A stretch of DNA of 64,000 nt, taken from contig NZ_FUXC01000013.1 of the NCBI RefSeq assembly GCF_900167025.1, forward strand, positions 1 through 64,000, read 5' to 3'. The notes beneath the pieces were generated by a model. The model ran no database searches. It was not told the DNA's origin and saw nothing but the letters and a program-made list of their open reading frames with translations. Below, piece by piece: positions 1 to 8,049 of the stretch. Source of the stretch: Treponema berlinense. Lineage in GTDB: Bacteria; Spirochaetota; Spirochaetia; Treponematales; Treponemataceae. The position numbers and the translations under genes are program-made. Position 1 is the first letter of the stretch; every line of letters starts with the position of its first letter.

Positions 1-196
1 CAAACTGGCATAATTTCTGCAAACGGAATTATTCCGCAAGCTGAATCTGCTTATTTTCTTGTCGCGGAAAAATTCCGCAGCCTGCCAGAGCTTAATTCCG
101 GCAAACGGAAAAATTCCGCACTCAAACTGGCATAATTTCTGCAAACGGAATTATTCCGAAAACTAAATTTGCTTTTTTTGCCACGGAAAAATTCCG
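1..196. repeat. Cluster of five 13-bp palindromes in a ~120-bp tandem duplication
   Basis: The palindrome CGGAAWWATTCCG occurs at 24-36, 65-77, 106-118, 146-158 and 184-196. The block starting CAAACTGGCATAATTTCTGC at position 1 recurs at 124, so two roughly 120-bp units are visible and the array probably continues to the left of the window. Each palindrome can form a short hairpin or bind a dimeric protein. No reading frame of interest lies here. Function is unknown. Confidence 0.75.
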
Positions 197-289
197 CGAG
201 CTGCCTCGAAAAGCAGGCTCCTGCCATTTACGTCCCTTGCGTTTCTAAACAGTTATTCCTATGCCAACACGTTGCAAGCCCGAAACAAA

Positions 290-345
290 TAAAAAACCCG
301 GCAAGAGGCAAGTTTCCAAAAACGGAACTTTTGCCTTTTGCCGGG
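290..345 (-). terminator. Rho-independent terminator of the Ig-domain lipoprotein gene
   Basis: Read on the minus strand, CCCGGCAA (345 downwards) pairs with TTGCCGGG ending at 297, and six T follow immediately. It lies about 50 bp past the stop codon of the minus-strand lipoprotein gene. Confidence 0.8.
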
Positions 346-391
346 CTGGGATTAACTAAAAGTTAATTATGTAAAAATTAGATTTTTTGAA

Positions 392-1465
392 CTAATTTGC
401 AGCCTTTGTTTCAACTTTAAGAAGCTTCATACCGTTCATTGCAATAGTTGCGGTTTTTGCAGCTGTTGTTGTAAGGGTATACTCTTTAGTCCTGTCAGTA
501 TCACTTGCCATAGAGTCGGATTTATCTCCAACAGTAATACATCTTACTTTGTCAGCTGCATATGCACCTGCAAATTTATACGTAACGGTAACTGTAAAAT
601 CACTGTCTGCAGAAAGTGTAATCATATCTTCAGCAGAACTTCCGTTAGAAACCTGTAATCCACCATTATTCTTAACTTTGCGAGTTGAAGTTGCAACCCA
701 AGTCCAAGTAATATCATTTGTTTCTGGAGCAGCAGTTGGAGCAGCCCAATCTGCTGATACAACAGTATCTGCTTTTGTTGGGAAATCGCTTGGAAGACCT
801 TTAGTTAAATCATAAACAACATCAAGTACTTTTGTCGATGGTGCTGCAGCAGCTTTTACTGTTACATCAACTGCATCTGTTTTTTCTCCGGCTTTTGCTG
901 TGATTGTGGCAGTTCCTGCCGCTACGCCTGTAACTTTACCTGTTGAATCAACTGTTGCAATTGCAGTGTCAGAAGAAGACCATGTAACAGTCTTGTCTGT
1001 TGCATCAGCTGGTGAAACTTCTGCTGTAAGAGTTATTGTTTCTCCTGCTGTTACTTCTTTTACTGTCGATGTGATTTTTACTTCTGTAACAGCTATGGTC
1101 GTCGTCTCGCCACCGCTAGTTGCAGCAACTTTTACTGTTACTTTAACTGTCGCATTTTTTCCGCCAGCGCTTGCTGTGATTGTAGCTTCGCCTGCTTTTA
1201 CGCCTGTAACTACACCTTCTTTAACTGTTGCTACTGTAGCGTCAGAAGAAGTCCAGGTAACTGTTTTGTTTGTTGCATCAGCTGGCAAAACTTCTGCTGT
1301 AAGAGTTATTGTTTCTCCTACTTTTACTTCTGTTACTGTCGATGTAATTTTTACTTCTGTAACAGCAACGTCTCCATCATCATCGTCGTCGTTTTTACAA
1401 CCAATAAAATTTGTCATTGCGAGCAGCGCAGCAAGTGCCGCAGCAATTCTCAACATTTTTTTCAT
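392..1465 (-). CDS. Surface lipoprotein with two Big_2 bacterial Ig-like domains
   Basis: A 357-residue exported lipoprotein. The ATG at 1465 was chosen over an upstream start because GGAGGAG stands 6-7 bases before it. Residues 1-22 are a signal peptide and Cys23 (FIGC) is the probable lipidation site, followed by a run of Asp. Two Big_2-type Ig repeats (about residues 33-110 and 125-205) both carry the VTEVKITSTV start, the LTAEV.PADAT..TVTW core and a G.A.ITA end, and they are so alike that they probably arose by recent duplication. The last 150 residues are unrecognised. Big_2 domains are common in surface adhesins, so a cell-envelope role is inferred. A C9 tract (minus strand) lies in the probable promoter. 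Confidence 0.8.
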   Translation of the reverse strand: MKKMLRIAAALAALLAMTNFIGCKNDDDDDGDVAVTEVKITSTVTEVKVGETITLTAEVLPADATNKTVTWTSSDATVATVKEGVVTGVKAGEATITASAGGKNATVKVTVKVAATSGGETTTIAVTEVKITSTVKEVTAGETITLTAEVSPADATDKTVTWSSSDTAIATVDSTGKVTGVAAGTATITAKAGEKTDAVDVTVKAAAAPSTKVLDVVYDLTKGLPSDFPTKADTVVSADWAAPTAAPETNDITWTWVATSTRKVKNNGGLQVSNGSSAEDMITLSADSDFTVTVTYKFAGAYAADKVRCITVGDKSDSMASDTDRTKEYTLTTTAAKTATIAMNGMKLLKVETKAAN

Positions 1466-1528
1466 ATTTTTCTCCTCCAAAAAAAACATTTTGTTAGTAA
1501 CTATAATAACATCGTTTTATTTTAAAAT

Positions 1529-1537
1529 GGGGGGGGG
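1529..1537. promoter_or_regulatory. Homopolymeric G9/C9 tract in lipoprotein promoter region
   Basis: Nine G in a row on the plus strand (nine C on the coding strand of the lipoprotein gene), about 65 bp upstream of its ATG and about 20 bp upstream of a TATTAT -10-like hexamer, so close to the -35 position. Such a run is very unusual in this AT-rich sequence. Poly-G tracts near promoters of surface genes are known phase-variation switches in Treponema pallidum. A similar role here is inferred. Confidence 0.6.
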
Positions 1538-1623
1538 TATTTGCACAATACTGACTTTTTAAAACAAAACTCTGCAAAAAAAATGTAGTAAAATAACCAT
1601 ATTTTAAAGGTTTTTTAACAAAA

Positions 1624-1714
1624 TCCTGCTCCGTCCTGGAGCCATGCAAAGCAGTGGCAAAGCCACCGAGGGTTACTGAGTGGCGCAAGGACGCTTGAGC
1701 GCAATCTCAGCCCG
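1624..1714 (+). repeat. Dispersed structured repeat, subfamily B
   Basis: GC-rich element sharing TGGAGCCATGC and CAGTG-hairpin-CACCG with the copy at 49915-50014. The hairpin is GTGGC/GCCAC here and GTGC/GCAC there, and the closing stem is CGTCCT/AGGACG here and GGGTG/CACCC there, so the arms covary. It fills the gap between the lipoprotein and cls genes. Confidence 0.6.
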
Positions 1715-1778
1715 AAATTTTATTTGCCTGTTTAACAGTTTTTTAATATCCTTTTAAATATGTCATAAGAGGCTCCAA

Positions 1779-3446
1779 ATGTTTAAAACCCTTAAATTAA
1801 AGCAGTTTTTGCGTTCCAGTATTATCCGTCTTGCCGCAACTTTTTTGTCTTTTGGCGTGCAGTTTTTCTGGCTGTGGACTGTGAGCCGCTGGCTTAAATC
1901 GTATTCTGTCTGGATTAGCCTTGCTTCGGATTTTTTGGCTGCAGCCCTTGTTATTCACGTTTACAACAAACAGAATTACAGTGTTTCTCTTAAAATTCCG
2001 TGGCTTATTTTGATTCTGGTTTTGCCGATTGTTGGAATTACGCTTTATTTTTTGAGCGAAAATAATCACCAGTCCAAAAGAGTTAAAAATAATACGTCAA
2101 AAATCAAGGCGGAAAGCGTCCGGCACATTAAAAGCGACTCAAATGTTCTTAAAACGCTCGAAAATTTGGACAAGAGGGTTGCAAATCAGTTTAAATATTT
2201 GTCTCTCGTTGAAAAATTTCCGGCTTTTTTTAACACGGGCGCTAAATTTTATGGAAACACGGTCGAGTGTCTTGATCGCCAGCTTAAAGATTTGGCGACA
2301 GCACAGAAATTTATTTTTCTTGAGTATCATGCAATCGAAGAGGCAAAAGCGTTTGACAGGATGCTGCCGGTTTTGAAAGAAAGGCTTGCGGCAGGAGTTG
2401 AAATCCGCATTTTGTACGACGATGTTGGAAGCATTGGCTACATAAACAAAAAATTTATTAAACGAATGAACGGGATTGGCATTGAGTGCAGGGACTTTAA
2501 CCCTCTTTCGCCTCTTTTCTCGCTTTTTATGAACAACCGCGACCACCGGAAAATTATGGTTATTGACGGAAAAATCGGTTTTACAGGCGGTTACAACCTT
2601 GCCGATGAGTATTTTAATTATTCGCATCCGTACGGACAATGGAAAGACAGCGGTTTGAGGATTGAAGGAAAAGCCGTAAACACTTTTACAGAACTTTTTT
2701 TGGAAATGTGGAACAGCCAGGAAAAAGGCAGGCTTGAAGATGTTTCAAAATATTTTATAGAAGAAACGGACGGGCCGGATAAAAACGGCGAGTTTGCGCT
2801 TAATAATGGAAATGGCGCAAAAAACAGCGGAAACAGTCAGCTCAACGAAAAAAATGAAAAATCTCCTGCTCAAACAGAACCTTTGCCTGCAAAAACGGAC
2901 GGTTTTATTCAGCCTTATGCAGATATGCCGCTCGATTATTTGTATGTCGGCGAAAATGTTTATCTAAACCTCATAAAATGGGCAAAAGATTTTGTCTGGA
3001 TTACAACGCCTTATTTGATTTTGGGCGACGAAATGAAGCGCGAACTTATTTTGGCGTCTTTTCGTGGCGTTGATATAAGAATTGTAACGCCTGGAGTTCC
3101 TGACAAAAAACTTGTTTACAAGATTACGCGTTCTTTTTACGGTGAACTTATCGACAGCGGAATAAAAATTTACGAATATACGCCGGGGTTTATCCACTCA
3201 AAGCAAATGATTGCCGACGGAAAACTTGCAACTGTCGGAACTGTGAATATGGATTTTAGAAGTTTTCATCACAATTTTGAAAACGGAGTTTTAATGTACA
3301 ACACAAGCGCGATTTCCGACATTCAAAAAGACTTTGAGTCGCTTTTTAAAATCTCAGCCGACGTTACGGAAAAATACCACAACAAAAAGCACCATTCGAT
3401 GAGTTTTACGGACAGGGTTTTGCGGCTTTTTAGCACCTTGCTTTAG
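1779..3446 (+). CDS. cls: Cardiolipin synthase (phospholipase D superfamily)
   Basis: A 555-residue membrane enzyme that joins phosphatidylglycerol molecules into cardiolipin. Two or three hydrophobic helices occupy about residues 14-90. Two HKD motifs are intact: HRKIMVIDGK beginning at His256 and HSKQMIADGK beginning at His473, each followed by the usual glycine or asparagine. Between the two catalytic halves is a low-complexity stretch rich in Asn, Gly, Lys and Glu (about residues 340-370), which makes the protein longer than the roughly 480-510 usual in the family. The gene is preceded by AGAGG and followed after 21 bp by an SDR gene in the same direction, possibly one transcript. Confidence 0.9.
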   Translation: MFKTLKLKQFLRSSIIRLAATFLSFGVQFFWLWTVSRWLKSYSVWISLASDFLAAALVIHVYNKQNYSVSLKIPWLILILVLPIVGITLYFLSENNHQSKRVKNNTSKIKAESVRHIKSDSNVLKTLENLDKRVANQFKYLSLVEKFPAFFNTGAKFYGNTVECLDRQLKDLATAQKFIFLEYHAIEEAKAFDRMLPVLKERLAAGVEIRILYDDVGSIGYINKKFIKRMNGIGIECRDFNPLSPLFSLFMNNRDHRKIMVIDGKIGFTGGYNLADEYFNYSHPYGQWKDSGLRIEGKAVNTFTELFLEMWNSQEKGRLEDVSKYFIEETDGPDKNGEFALNNGNGAKNSGNSQLNEKNEKSPAQTEPLPAKTDGFIQPYADMPLDYLYVGENVYLNLIKWAKDFVWITTPYLILGDEMKRELILASFRGVDIRIVTPGVPDKKLVYKITRSFYGELIDSGIKIYEYTPGFIHSKQMIADGKLATVGTVNMDFRSFHHNFENGVLMYNTSAISDIQKDFESLFKISADVTEKYHNKKHHSMSFTDRVLRLFSTLL

Positions 3447-3467
3447 TTTCTGTGCTAAAATGTGAAT

Positions 3468-4304
3468 ATGAAAAAAATTACGATTATTACAGGCGCAAGT
3501 TCCGGAATGGGAGCAGAATTTGCAAGCCAGCTTTTTAACGAATACGAATTTGCAAGCGACAAAAAAAGTGCCGCCCAAAACCGCGAAATCTGGCTCATTG
3601 CCCGCTCAAACGAAAAACTCTTGCAAACAGCGGAAAAAATTTTGAGCTCAAAAAGCCCGGATTCTCCTGCAAAAACAAAAATCAGGACTTTTTCGCTCGA
3701 TTTAACCGGAACTCCGGGCGTTTATAAATTTGACGGGCTTTTAAAATCCGAAGCCGCCAATGAAGATTTTGAAGTTGAATGTCTTATAAACAATGCGGGT
3801 TTTGGAACTTATGGTCCTTTTGACGAGACTTCTTCCGAAAAAGAACTTGCTATGATTGAATTGAACTGCACCGCTCTGACAGGAATTTGCAGCTGCGTCC
3901 TTAAATATTTAAATTCCGGCTCGCAAATAATAAATGTTTCGTCGCTCGCCGCCTTTATGCCGCTTGGAAATTTTGCAGTCTATGCGGCCACAAAAGCATA
4001 CGTTCTTTCTTTTACGGTGGCTCTGGCGGCAGAACTCGAACCAAAAGGAATAAAAGTTTGCGCTCTTTGTCCGGGCAGCGTAAGCACAAATTTTGCAAAT
4101 GTGGCTTCCAACGGCAAGCGCAAGGAAGTTTTGCATGGAAGAGATCCTGTAAAAGTTGTGCGCCACTGTCTTAAAAAAGCAAAAAAAGGCAAAAAAATAA
4201 TTTTGACCTTTCCAAAATGGAAATTTCTTTCGTTTGCAAGCCGCTTTGCAGGAAAATTTACTGTTGCCAAACTGACATATAAATTTGCAAAACGGCCGCA
4301 TTAA
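3468..4304 (+). CDS. Short-chain dehydrogenase/reductase, unknown substrate
   Basis: A 278-residue cytoplasmic NAD(P)-dependent oxidoreductase of the SDR family. The N-terminus has the nucleotide-binding TGASSGMG, the middle has NNAG, and the active site follows as INVSS then YAATK, giving the Ser-Tyr-Lys triad. Length and motifs fit classical SDRs. Start: ATG at 3468, or the in-frame GTG two codons earlier; neither has a good Shine-Dalgarno sequence. It lies right behind cls, so a lipid-related substrate is possible but not shown. Confidence 0.85.
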   Translation: MKKITIITGASSGMGAEFASQLFNEYEFASDKKSAAQNREIWLIARSNEKLLQTAEKILSSKSPDSPAKTKIRTFSLDLTGTPGVYKFDGLLKSEAANEDFEVECLINNAGFGTYGPFDETSSEKELAMIELNCTALTGICSCVLKYLNSGSQIINVSSLAAFMPLGNFAVYAATKAYVLSFTVALAAELEPKGIKVCALCPGSVSTNFANVASNGKRKEVLHGRDPVKVVRHCLKKAKKGKKIILTFPKWKFLSFASRFAGKFTVAKLTYKFAKRPH

Positions 4305-4351
4305 AAAATTTCGGCAAAAAAATATTTGCGTTCAGGATATTTGCAAAAATC

Positions 4352-5659
4352 TTACAGAATGTCGATTATTTCGCCGGAAAGAGCTTTGTTCATGCTACGT
4401 ACTGCGCAGAATTTTCCGCACATTGAGCAAGTGTCGCTGTGATCCTGCTCCGGAGCGCGGCTGTCACGGATTGCTCTTGCGGTTTTTGGGTCTATCGCAC
4501 ATTCAAACTGCTTTTCCCAGTCGAGCTTTCGGCGCGCATCTGCCATTTTGTCGTCTATATCCCTTGCTCCTGGAATTCCCTTTGCAATGTCTGCTGCGTG
4601 CGCGGCAATTTTGCTTGCGATTATTCCCTGCTTTACGTCGTCAACATTCGGCAAAGCAAGATGTTCGGCAGGTGTAACATAACAAAGAAAACTTGCTCCG
4701 TTCATTGCGGCAATTGCGCCGCCGATTGCAGAAGTAATGTGGTCGTAGCCCGGCGCAATGTCGGTAACAAGAGGTCCGAGAACATAAAACGGCGCTCCCA
4801 TGCATATTGTCTGCTGAACTTTCATATTTGCGGCAATCTGATCCATTGGAACGTGTCCCGGTCCTTCTACCATTACCTGTACATTGTGCTCCCATGCACG
4901 TTTTGTAAGCTCTCCGAGGCGGACAAGCTCTTCTATTTGGCAGACGTCGGTTGCGTCGGCAAGACAGCCCGGCCGGCATGCATCGCCAAGGCTTACAGTT
5001 ACATCGTACTTTTCGCAAATATCAAGAATTTCATCATAATATTCATAAAAAGGATTTTCATTTCCTGTCATTGACATCCACGCAAAAACCAGCGAGCCTC
5101 CACGACTTACAATATTCATCTTTCGTTTGTGGGTTCTTATCTGGTCTATCGTTTTTCTTGTAATTCCGCAGTGTAAAGTTACAAAATCAACCCCGTCTTC
5201 TGCATGAAGCCTTACAACATCGATAAAATCTTTTGCGGTCAAAGTTGCCAGATCACGCTGATAGTGAATTACGCTGTCATAAACCGGAACTGTTCCAATC
5301 ATTGCAGGACATTCCTGAGTAAGTTTTTGACGGAACGGCTGGGTATTTCCGTGGCTTGAAAGATCCATAATTGCTTCTGCGCCCATATCCACGGCTTTGA
5401 GAACTTTCTGCATTTCGACATTATAATCTTTGCAATCCCTGCTTACTCCGAGATTAACGTTTATTTTTGTGCGCAATGCGCTTCCAACGCCTTCCGGATT
5501 AAGGCATTTATGGTTTTTGTTGGCAGGAATTGCCACCTTTCCTTCCGCCACAAGCTGCATGAGCTTAGAAAGTTCCATTTTTTCTTTTTTTGCTACGGTT
5601 TCAATCTCTTTTGTAACAATGCCTTTTCTGGCGGCATCCATTTGTGTCGTGTATTCCAT
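4352..5659 (-). CDS. thiC: Phosphomethylpyrimidine synthase ThiC
   Basis: A 435-residue radical-SAM enzyme that converts aminoimidazole ribotide to the pyrimidine (HMP-P) half of thiamine. The C-terminal cluster-binding motif CSMCGKFC (CxxCxxxxC arrangement) is intact near the end, and the family core ([39 protein letters not shown]) is present. The ATG at 5659 has AAGG close upstream. It follows thiD by 16 bp, so both are expressed from the TPP-riboswitch-controlled promoter upstream of thiD. It is shorter than long proteobacterial ThiC, which carry an N-terminal extension, and matches the compact form of anaerobes. Confidence 0.97.
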   Translation of the reverse strand: MEYTTQMDAARKGIVTKEIETVAKKEKMELSKLMQLVAEGKVAIPANKNHKCLNPEGVGSALRTKINVNLGVSRDCKDYNVEMQKVLKAVDMGAEAIMDLSSHGNTQPFRQKLTQECPAMIGTVPVYDSVIHYQRDLATLTAKDFIDVVRLHAEDGVDFVTLHCGITRKTIDQIRTHKRKMNIVSRGGSLVFAWMSMTGNENPFYEYYDEILDICEKYDVTVSLGDACRPGCLADATDVCQIEELVRLGELTKRAWEHNVQVMVEGPGHVPMDQIAANMKVQQTICMGAPFYVLGPLVTDIAPGYDHITSAIGGAIAAMNGASFLCYVTPAEHLALPNVDDVKQGIIASKIAAHAADIAKGIPGARDIDDKMADARRKLDWEKQFECAIDPKTARAIRDSRAPEQDHSDTCSMCGKFCAVRSMNKALSGEIIDIL

Positions 5660-5675
5660 TTTTTTCCTTATCCCC

Positions 5676-6494
5676 TTATTTTATATTCCAGTTGTGAGCC
5701 ATTGGCCCGGAACCTTTTCCCAAATCAAGCATTGCGTTTAAAGCTCCGCTTATGTAAGCTTTTGCATTTTTTACGGCAGACACAATTGGCTCGCCTTTTG
5801 CAAGATTTGCGGCAATTGCGCTAGAAAGTGTACAGCCTGTTCCGTGAGTGTTCGGATTGTTTATTCTTTTTCCAAAAAACCAGATTCCGTCCGCATTTTT
5901 CAGATTTGCGTCGTCAACTTTGCCCGATTCGCCCAAAAACAGAAAATCATTCGCATCGTTAACGCTGTGTCCGCCTTTTAAAAGAACCGCGCTTCCATAT
6001 TGCTCAAAAATTTTCTTAGCAGCGCTTTCCATATCTTTTTCAGACAAAATTTTAATTCCCGACAAAATTTCTGCTTCGGGAATATTTGGCGTAACCAGTG
6101 TTGCAAGCGGCAAAAGTTCAGTTTTTAGAGCCTCAAGGGCATCATCGCCCATAAGTTTTGCTCCGCTCGTTGCCACCATAACCGGATCAACAACCACATT
6201 TTTTAGTCCGTATTTTTTTACCGAAAAAGCGACAGTTTTTATCAGAGCGGCGGACGAAACCATTCCCACTTTTACAGAATCCGGAAAAATATCCGTAACA
6301 ACGGCATCTATCTGTTTTTGCAAGAATTCTGGTTCAACTTCCATAATTCCAAAAACGCCTGTTGTATTTTGTGCGGTCAAAGCGGTAATCGCGCTCATTG
6401 CGTAAACTTTATTGCAGGTAATCGTCTTAATATCCGCCTGAATTCCCGCTCCGCCACAAGAATCGCTGCCTGCAATCGTCAATGTTGTTTTAAT
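5676..6494 (-). CDS. thiD: HMP/HMP-P kinase ThiD, probable ATT start
   Basis: Phosphorylates hydroxymethylpyrimidine twice to give HMP-PP for ThiE. Ribokinase-fold motifs are clear: [12 protein letters not shown] at the N-terminus and [12 protein letters not shown] near the C-terminus. No ATG lies in frame near the start. The strong AAGGAGG at 6505-6499 is only 4 bases before ATT (6494), which yields [11 protein letters not shown], the typical ThiD beginning; a TTG at 6482 is 16 bases from that Shine-Dalgarno and would cut family residues. I therefore place the start at ATT, giving 272 residues. It is the first gene of thiDC, behind a TPP riboswitch. Confidence 0.93.
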   Translation of the reverse strand: MKTTLTIAGSDSCGGAGIQADIKTITCNKVYAMSAITALTAQNTTGVFGIMEVEPEFLQKQIDAVVTDIFPDSVKVGMVSSAALIKTVAFSVKKYGLKNVVVDPVMVATSGAKLMGDDALEALKTELLPLATLVTPNIPEAEILSGIKILSEKDMESAAKKIFEQYGSAVLLKGGHSVNDANDFLFLGESGKVDDANLKNADGIWFFGKRINNPNTHGTGCTLSSAIAANLAKGEPIVSAVKNAKAYISGALNAMLDLGKGSGPMAHNWNIK

Positions 6495-6501
6495 GATTCC
6501 T

Positions 6502-6521
6502 CCTTACCAGACTCAGTAAGG
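6502..6521 (-). promoter_or_regulatory. Hairpin sequestering the thiD ribosome binding site
   Basis: On the minus strand CCTTAC (6521-6516) pairs with GTAAGG (6507-6502), burying the first half of the AAGGAGG Shine-Dalgarno. The riboswitch core segment GTAGGAA just upstream is nearly complementary to TTCCTTAC, so the two pairings should exclude each other. This suggests TPP control of translation initiation. Confidence 0.6.
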
Positions 6522-6547
6522 AACGTAAACAGAATATAGATTAGAAG

Positions 6548-6638
6548 TCTAAGATTTCCTACGTTGGCATTATCCAAATCAGGTACGGTCAAAGCGAAGA
6601 AGCTTCCTCTCAGCCGGTTTGCGCCAGCTCCCAAATTC
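6548..6638 (-). ncRNA. TPP riboswitch (THI element) for thiDC
   Basis: On the minus strand the element shows GGCTGAGAGGAAGC, then GACCGTACCTGATTTGG, then ATAATGCCAACGTAGGAA, the conserved cores of the TPP aptamer in the correct order. It lies about 54 bases upstream of the thiD start. No terminator with a T-run follows; instead a hairpin covers the Shine-Dalgarno, so translational control is likely. Confidence 0.93.
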
Positions 6639-6757
6639 ATTTTTTTCATTCTAAAAAAAAACGGCATAATTTTCAATTAAAAAAACATCAAAAAAATTCT
6701 CATGCAAAAACCCCTCAAATGCTATTGCTTTTTTTTGCGTTTATAAACTATCATTCA

Positions 6758-6840
6758 GTTAATTGCATGGGTACTGTTCCTTTTGGAACGGTTGAGAAAT
6801 ACCATTTGAACCTGTCAGTTAACACTGTAGGAGGGAGCAA
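6758..6840 (+). ncRNA. TPP riboswitch for the thiM operon
   Basis: A second, more divergent aptamer: a GTTCC-TTTT-GGAAC hairpin, then GTTGAGAAATACCATTTGAA, CCTGTCAGTTAACACTG and TAGGAGGGAGCA. AATTGC at 6761-6766 can close the outer stem with GCAA at 6837-6840. It lies directly upstream of a rho-independent terminator and of thiM, which fits transcriptional attenuation when TPP is plentiful. Confidence 0.85.
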
Positions 6841-6858
6841 GATTTTTTTGGAAAATTT

Positions 6859-6887
6859 GGCCCGCCCTTGCGCGGGCTTTTTTTTTT
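6859..6887 (+). terminator. Riboswitch-controlled attenuator before thiM
   Basis: GCCCGC (6860-6865), a six-base loop, GCGGGC (6872-6877) and ten T, placed between the TPP aptamer and the thiM Shine-Dalgarno (GGAG at 6888-6891). This is the transcriptional off-switch of the operon. Confidence 0.9.
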
Positions 6888-6896
6888 GGAGTTTTT

Positions 6897-7730
6897 ATGA
6901 ATTCAAGCGAAATCAAACAAAGAATCGAAAAAGCGGTAAATGACGCAAAAGCAAAAAAACCGCTTGCACCAAGCATTACAAACACAGTAACCGTAAACCT
7001 CGTTGCAAACGCCCAGCTTGCGGTCGGAGGAAGCGCCGCAATGGTTTATCTTCCGGACGAAGGCGAATGTGTAGCGCAAATTGGCGGCGCTGTTTACCTG
7101 AATATGGGAACCCTATTTCCAATTTACGAAGAAACAATTCCGCGGACAGCAAAAAAACTTAGCGAACTCAAAAAAAATTGGGTTTTAGATCCAGTTGGCC
7201 TGGGAATCGGCTCTCTAAGAACCAAACTTATCCTCGGCTTAAAAGATAATCCTCCGACAATCATCCGCGGAAACGCCAGCGAAATAATCGCCGTTGCAAA
7301 ATTATGGAACGTTTCAGAATTTGAAAATTCAAACGGACCGGTCGGAGTTGACTCAGTGGATTCTGTCGAATCCGCAGAAAAAGCCGCCCGCGCACTCGCA
7401 AAATTTATTCACGGAGCAGTCGCAGTAAGCGGAAAAGAAGATTTAGTCACAGACGGAACAACAACTGTCTTTTCAAAAGGCGGTTCGGCCTACCTGGAAC
7501 AAATAACCGGAGCAGGCTGTTCTCTTGGCGGTGTATGCGCCGTTTATGCGGCAGTTTCCGATCCTTTTACGGCCGCCCTGACAGCAACACAAATCTACAA
7601 CTTTGCAGGACAACAGGCAGAAAAAAAATGCCGCGGTTCAGGAAGTTTTCAGGTCTGCTTTTTGGACGAACTTAACAATGCGACCGCACAAGACGTTGCC
7701 GAAAATCCATTTACAATAAAAGAGGAATAA
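6897..7730 (+). CDS. thiM: Hydroxyethylthiazole kinase ThiM
   Basis: A 277-residue kinase that salvages the thiazole alcohol to THZ-P for thiamine assembly. The family start (NSLTNTVTVN-like SITNTVTVN), the VLDPVG.G segment and the anion-hole motif ITGAGCSLGG with its catalytic Cys are present. GGAG stands five bases before the ATG. It heads a tight operon with a thiamine-binding protein and thiE. No thiG, thiS or thiH is in the window, so the thiazole half appears to be salvaged while the pyrimidine half is made by ThiC. Confidence 0.95.
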   Translation: MNSSEIKQRIEKAVNDAKAKKPLAPSITNTVTVNLVANAQLAVGGSAAMVYLPDEGECVAQIGGAVYLNMGTLFPIYEETIPRTAKKLSELKKNWVLDPVGLGIGSLRTKLILGLKDNPPTIIRGNASEIIAVAKLWNVSEFENSNGPVGVDSVDSVESAEKAARALAKFIHGAVAVSGKEDLVTDGTTTVFSKGGSAYLEQITGAGCSLGGVCAVYAAVSDPFTAALTATQIYNFAGQQAEKKCRGSGSFQVCFLDELNNATAQDVAENPFTIKEE

Positions 7731-7733
7731 AAA

Positions 7734-8033
7734 ATGAATACATTAGTTGCCGTAGCAATTGCGCCTTTTGGAGTCGGCGATGAACTTTCAAAAGAAGTTG
7801 CCGAAGTCGTAAAAGTAATCAGAGACTCAGGCCTTCCAAACAAAACCTACTCAATGTTTACAGAAATCGAAGGAGAATGGGACGAAGTTATGAAAGTCGT
7901 AAAAAATGCAACTTTCGTACTCGCAGAAAAAGGAATCCGCACCGAAGTCATCATGAAAATGGACATCCGCCCAGGCTACAACAATATGATGACAGAAAAA
8001 ATCGACCGCATGGAAAATCAAATGCAAAAATAA
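7734..8033 (+). CDS. Thiamine-binding protein, MTH1187/YkoF type
   Basis: A 99-residue protein starting MNTLVAVAIAPFGVGDELS, with the IAP.G.G start and GE.DEV..VV segment of the small thiamine-binding family (formerly DUF77; PF01910). Members bind thiamine or its pyrimidine precursor and form dimers or tetramers. It sits three bases behind thiM and 16 bases before thiE, under the same riboswitch, which supports a role in thiamine or precursor handling. Whether it buffers the vitamin or assists a transporter cannot be told. Confidence 0.85.
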   Translation: MNTLVAVAIAPFGVGDELSKEVAEVVKVIRDSGLPNKTYSMFTEIEGEWDEVMKVVKNATFVLAEKGIRTEVIMKMDIRPGYNNMMTEKIDRMENQMQK

Positions 8034-8049
8034 GCAAAAGGACAAAAAA

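Noticed and set aside
169-366. 65-codon plus-strand frame at the left edge
   Set aside because: It crosses the palindrome cluster and the terminator, has no ribosome site and no protein-like composition.
900-1562. 220-codon plus-strand frame opposite the lipoprotein gene
   Set aside because: It is the antisense shadow of the Ig domains; its Val/Thr/Ser-rich sequence follows from the codon bias of the real gene.
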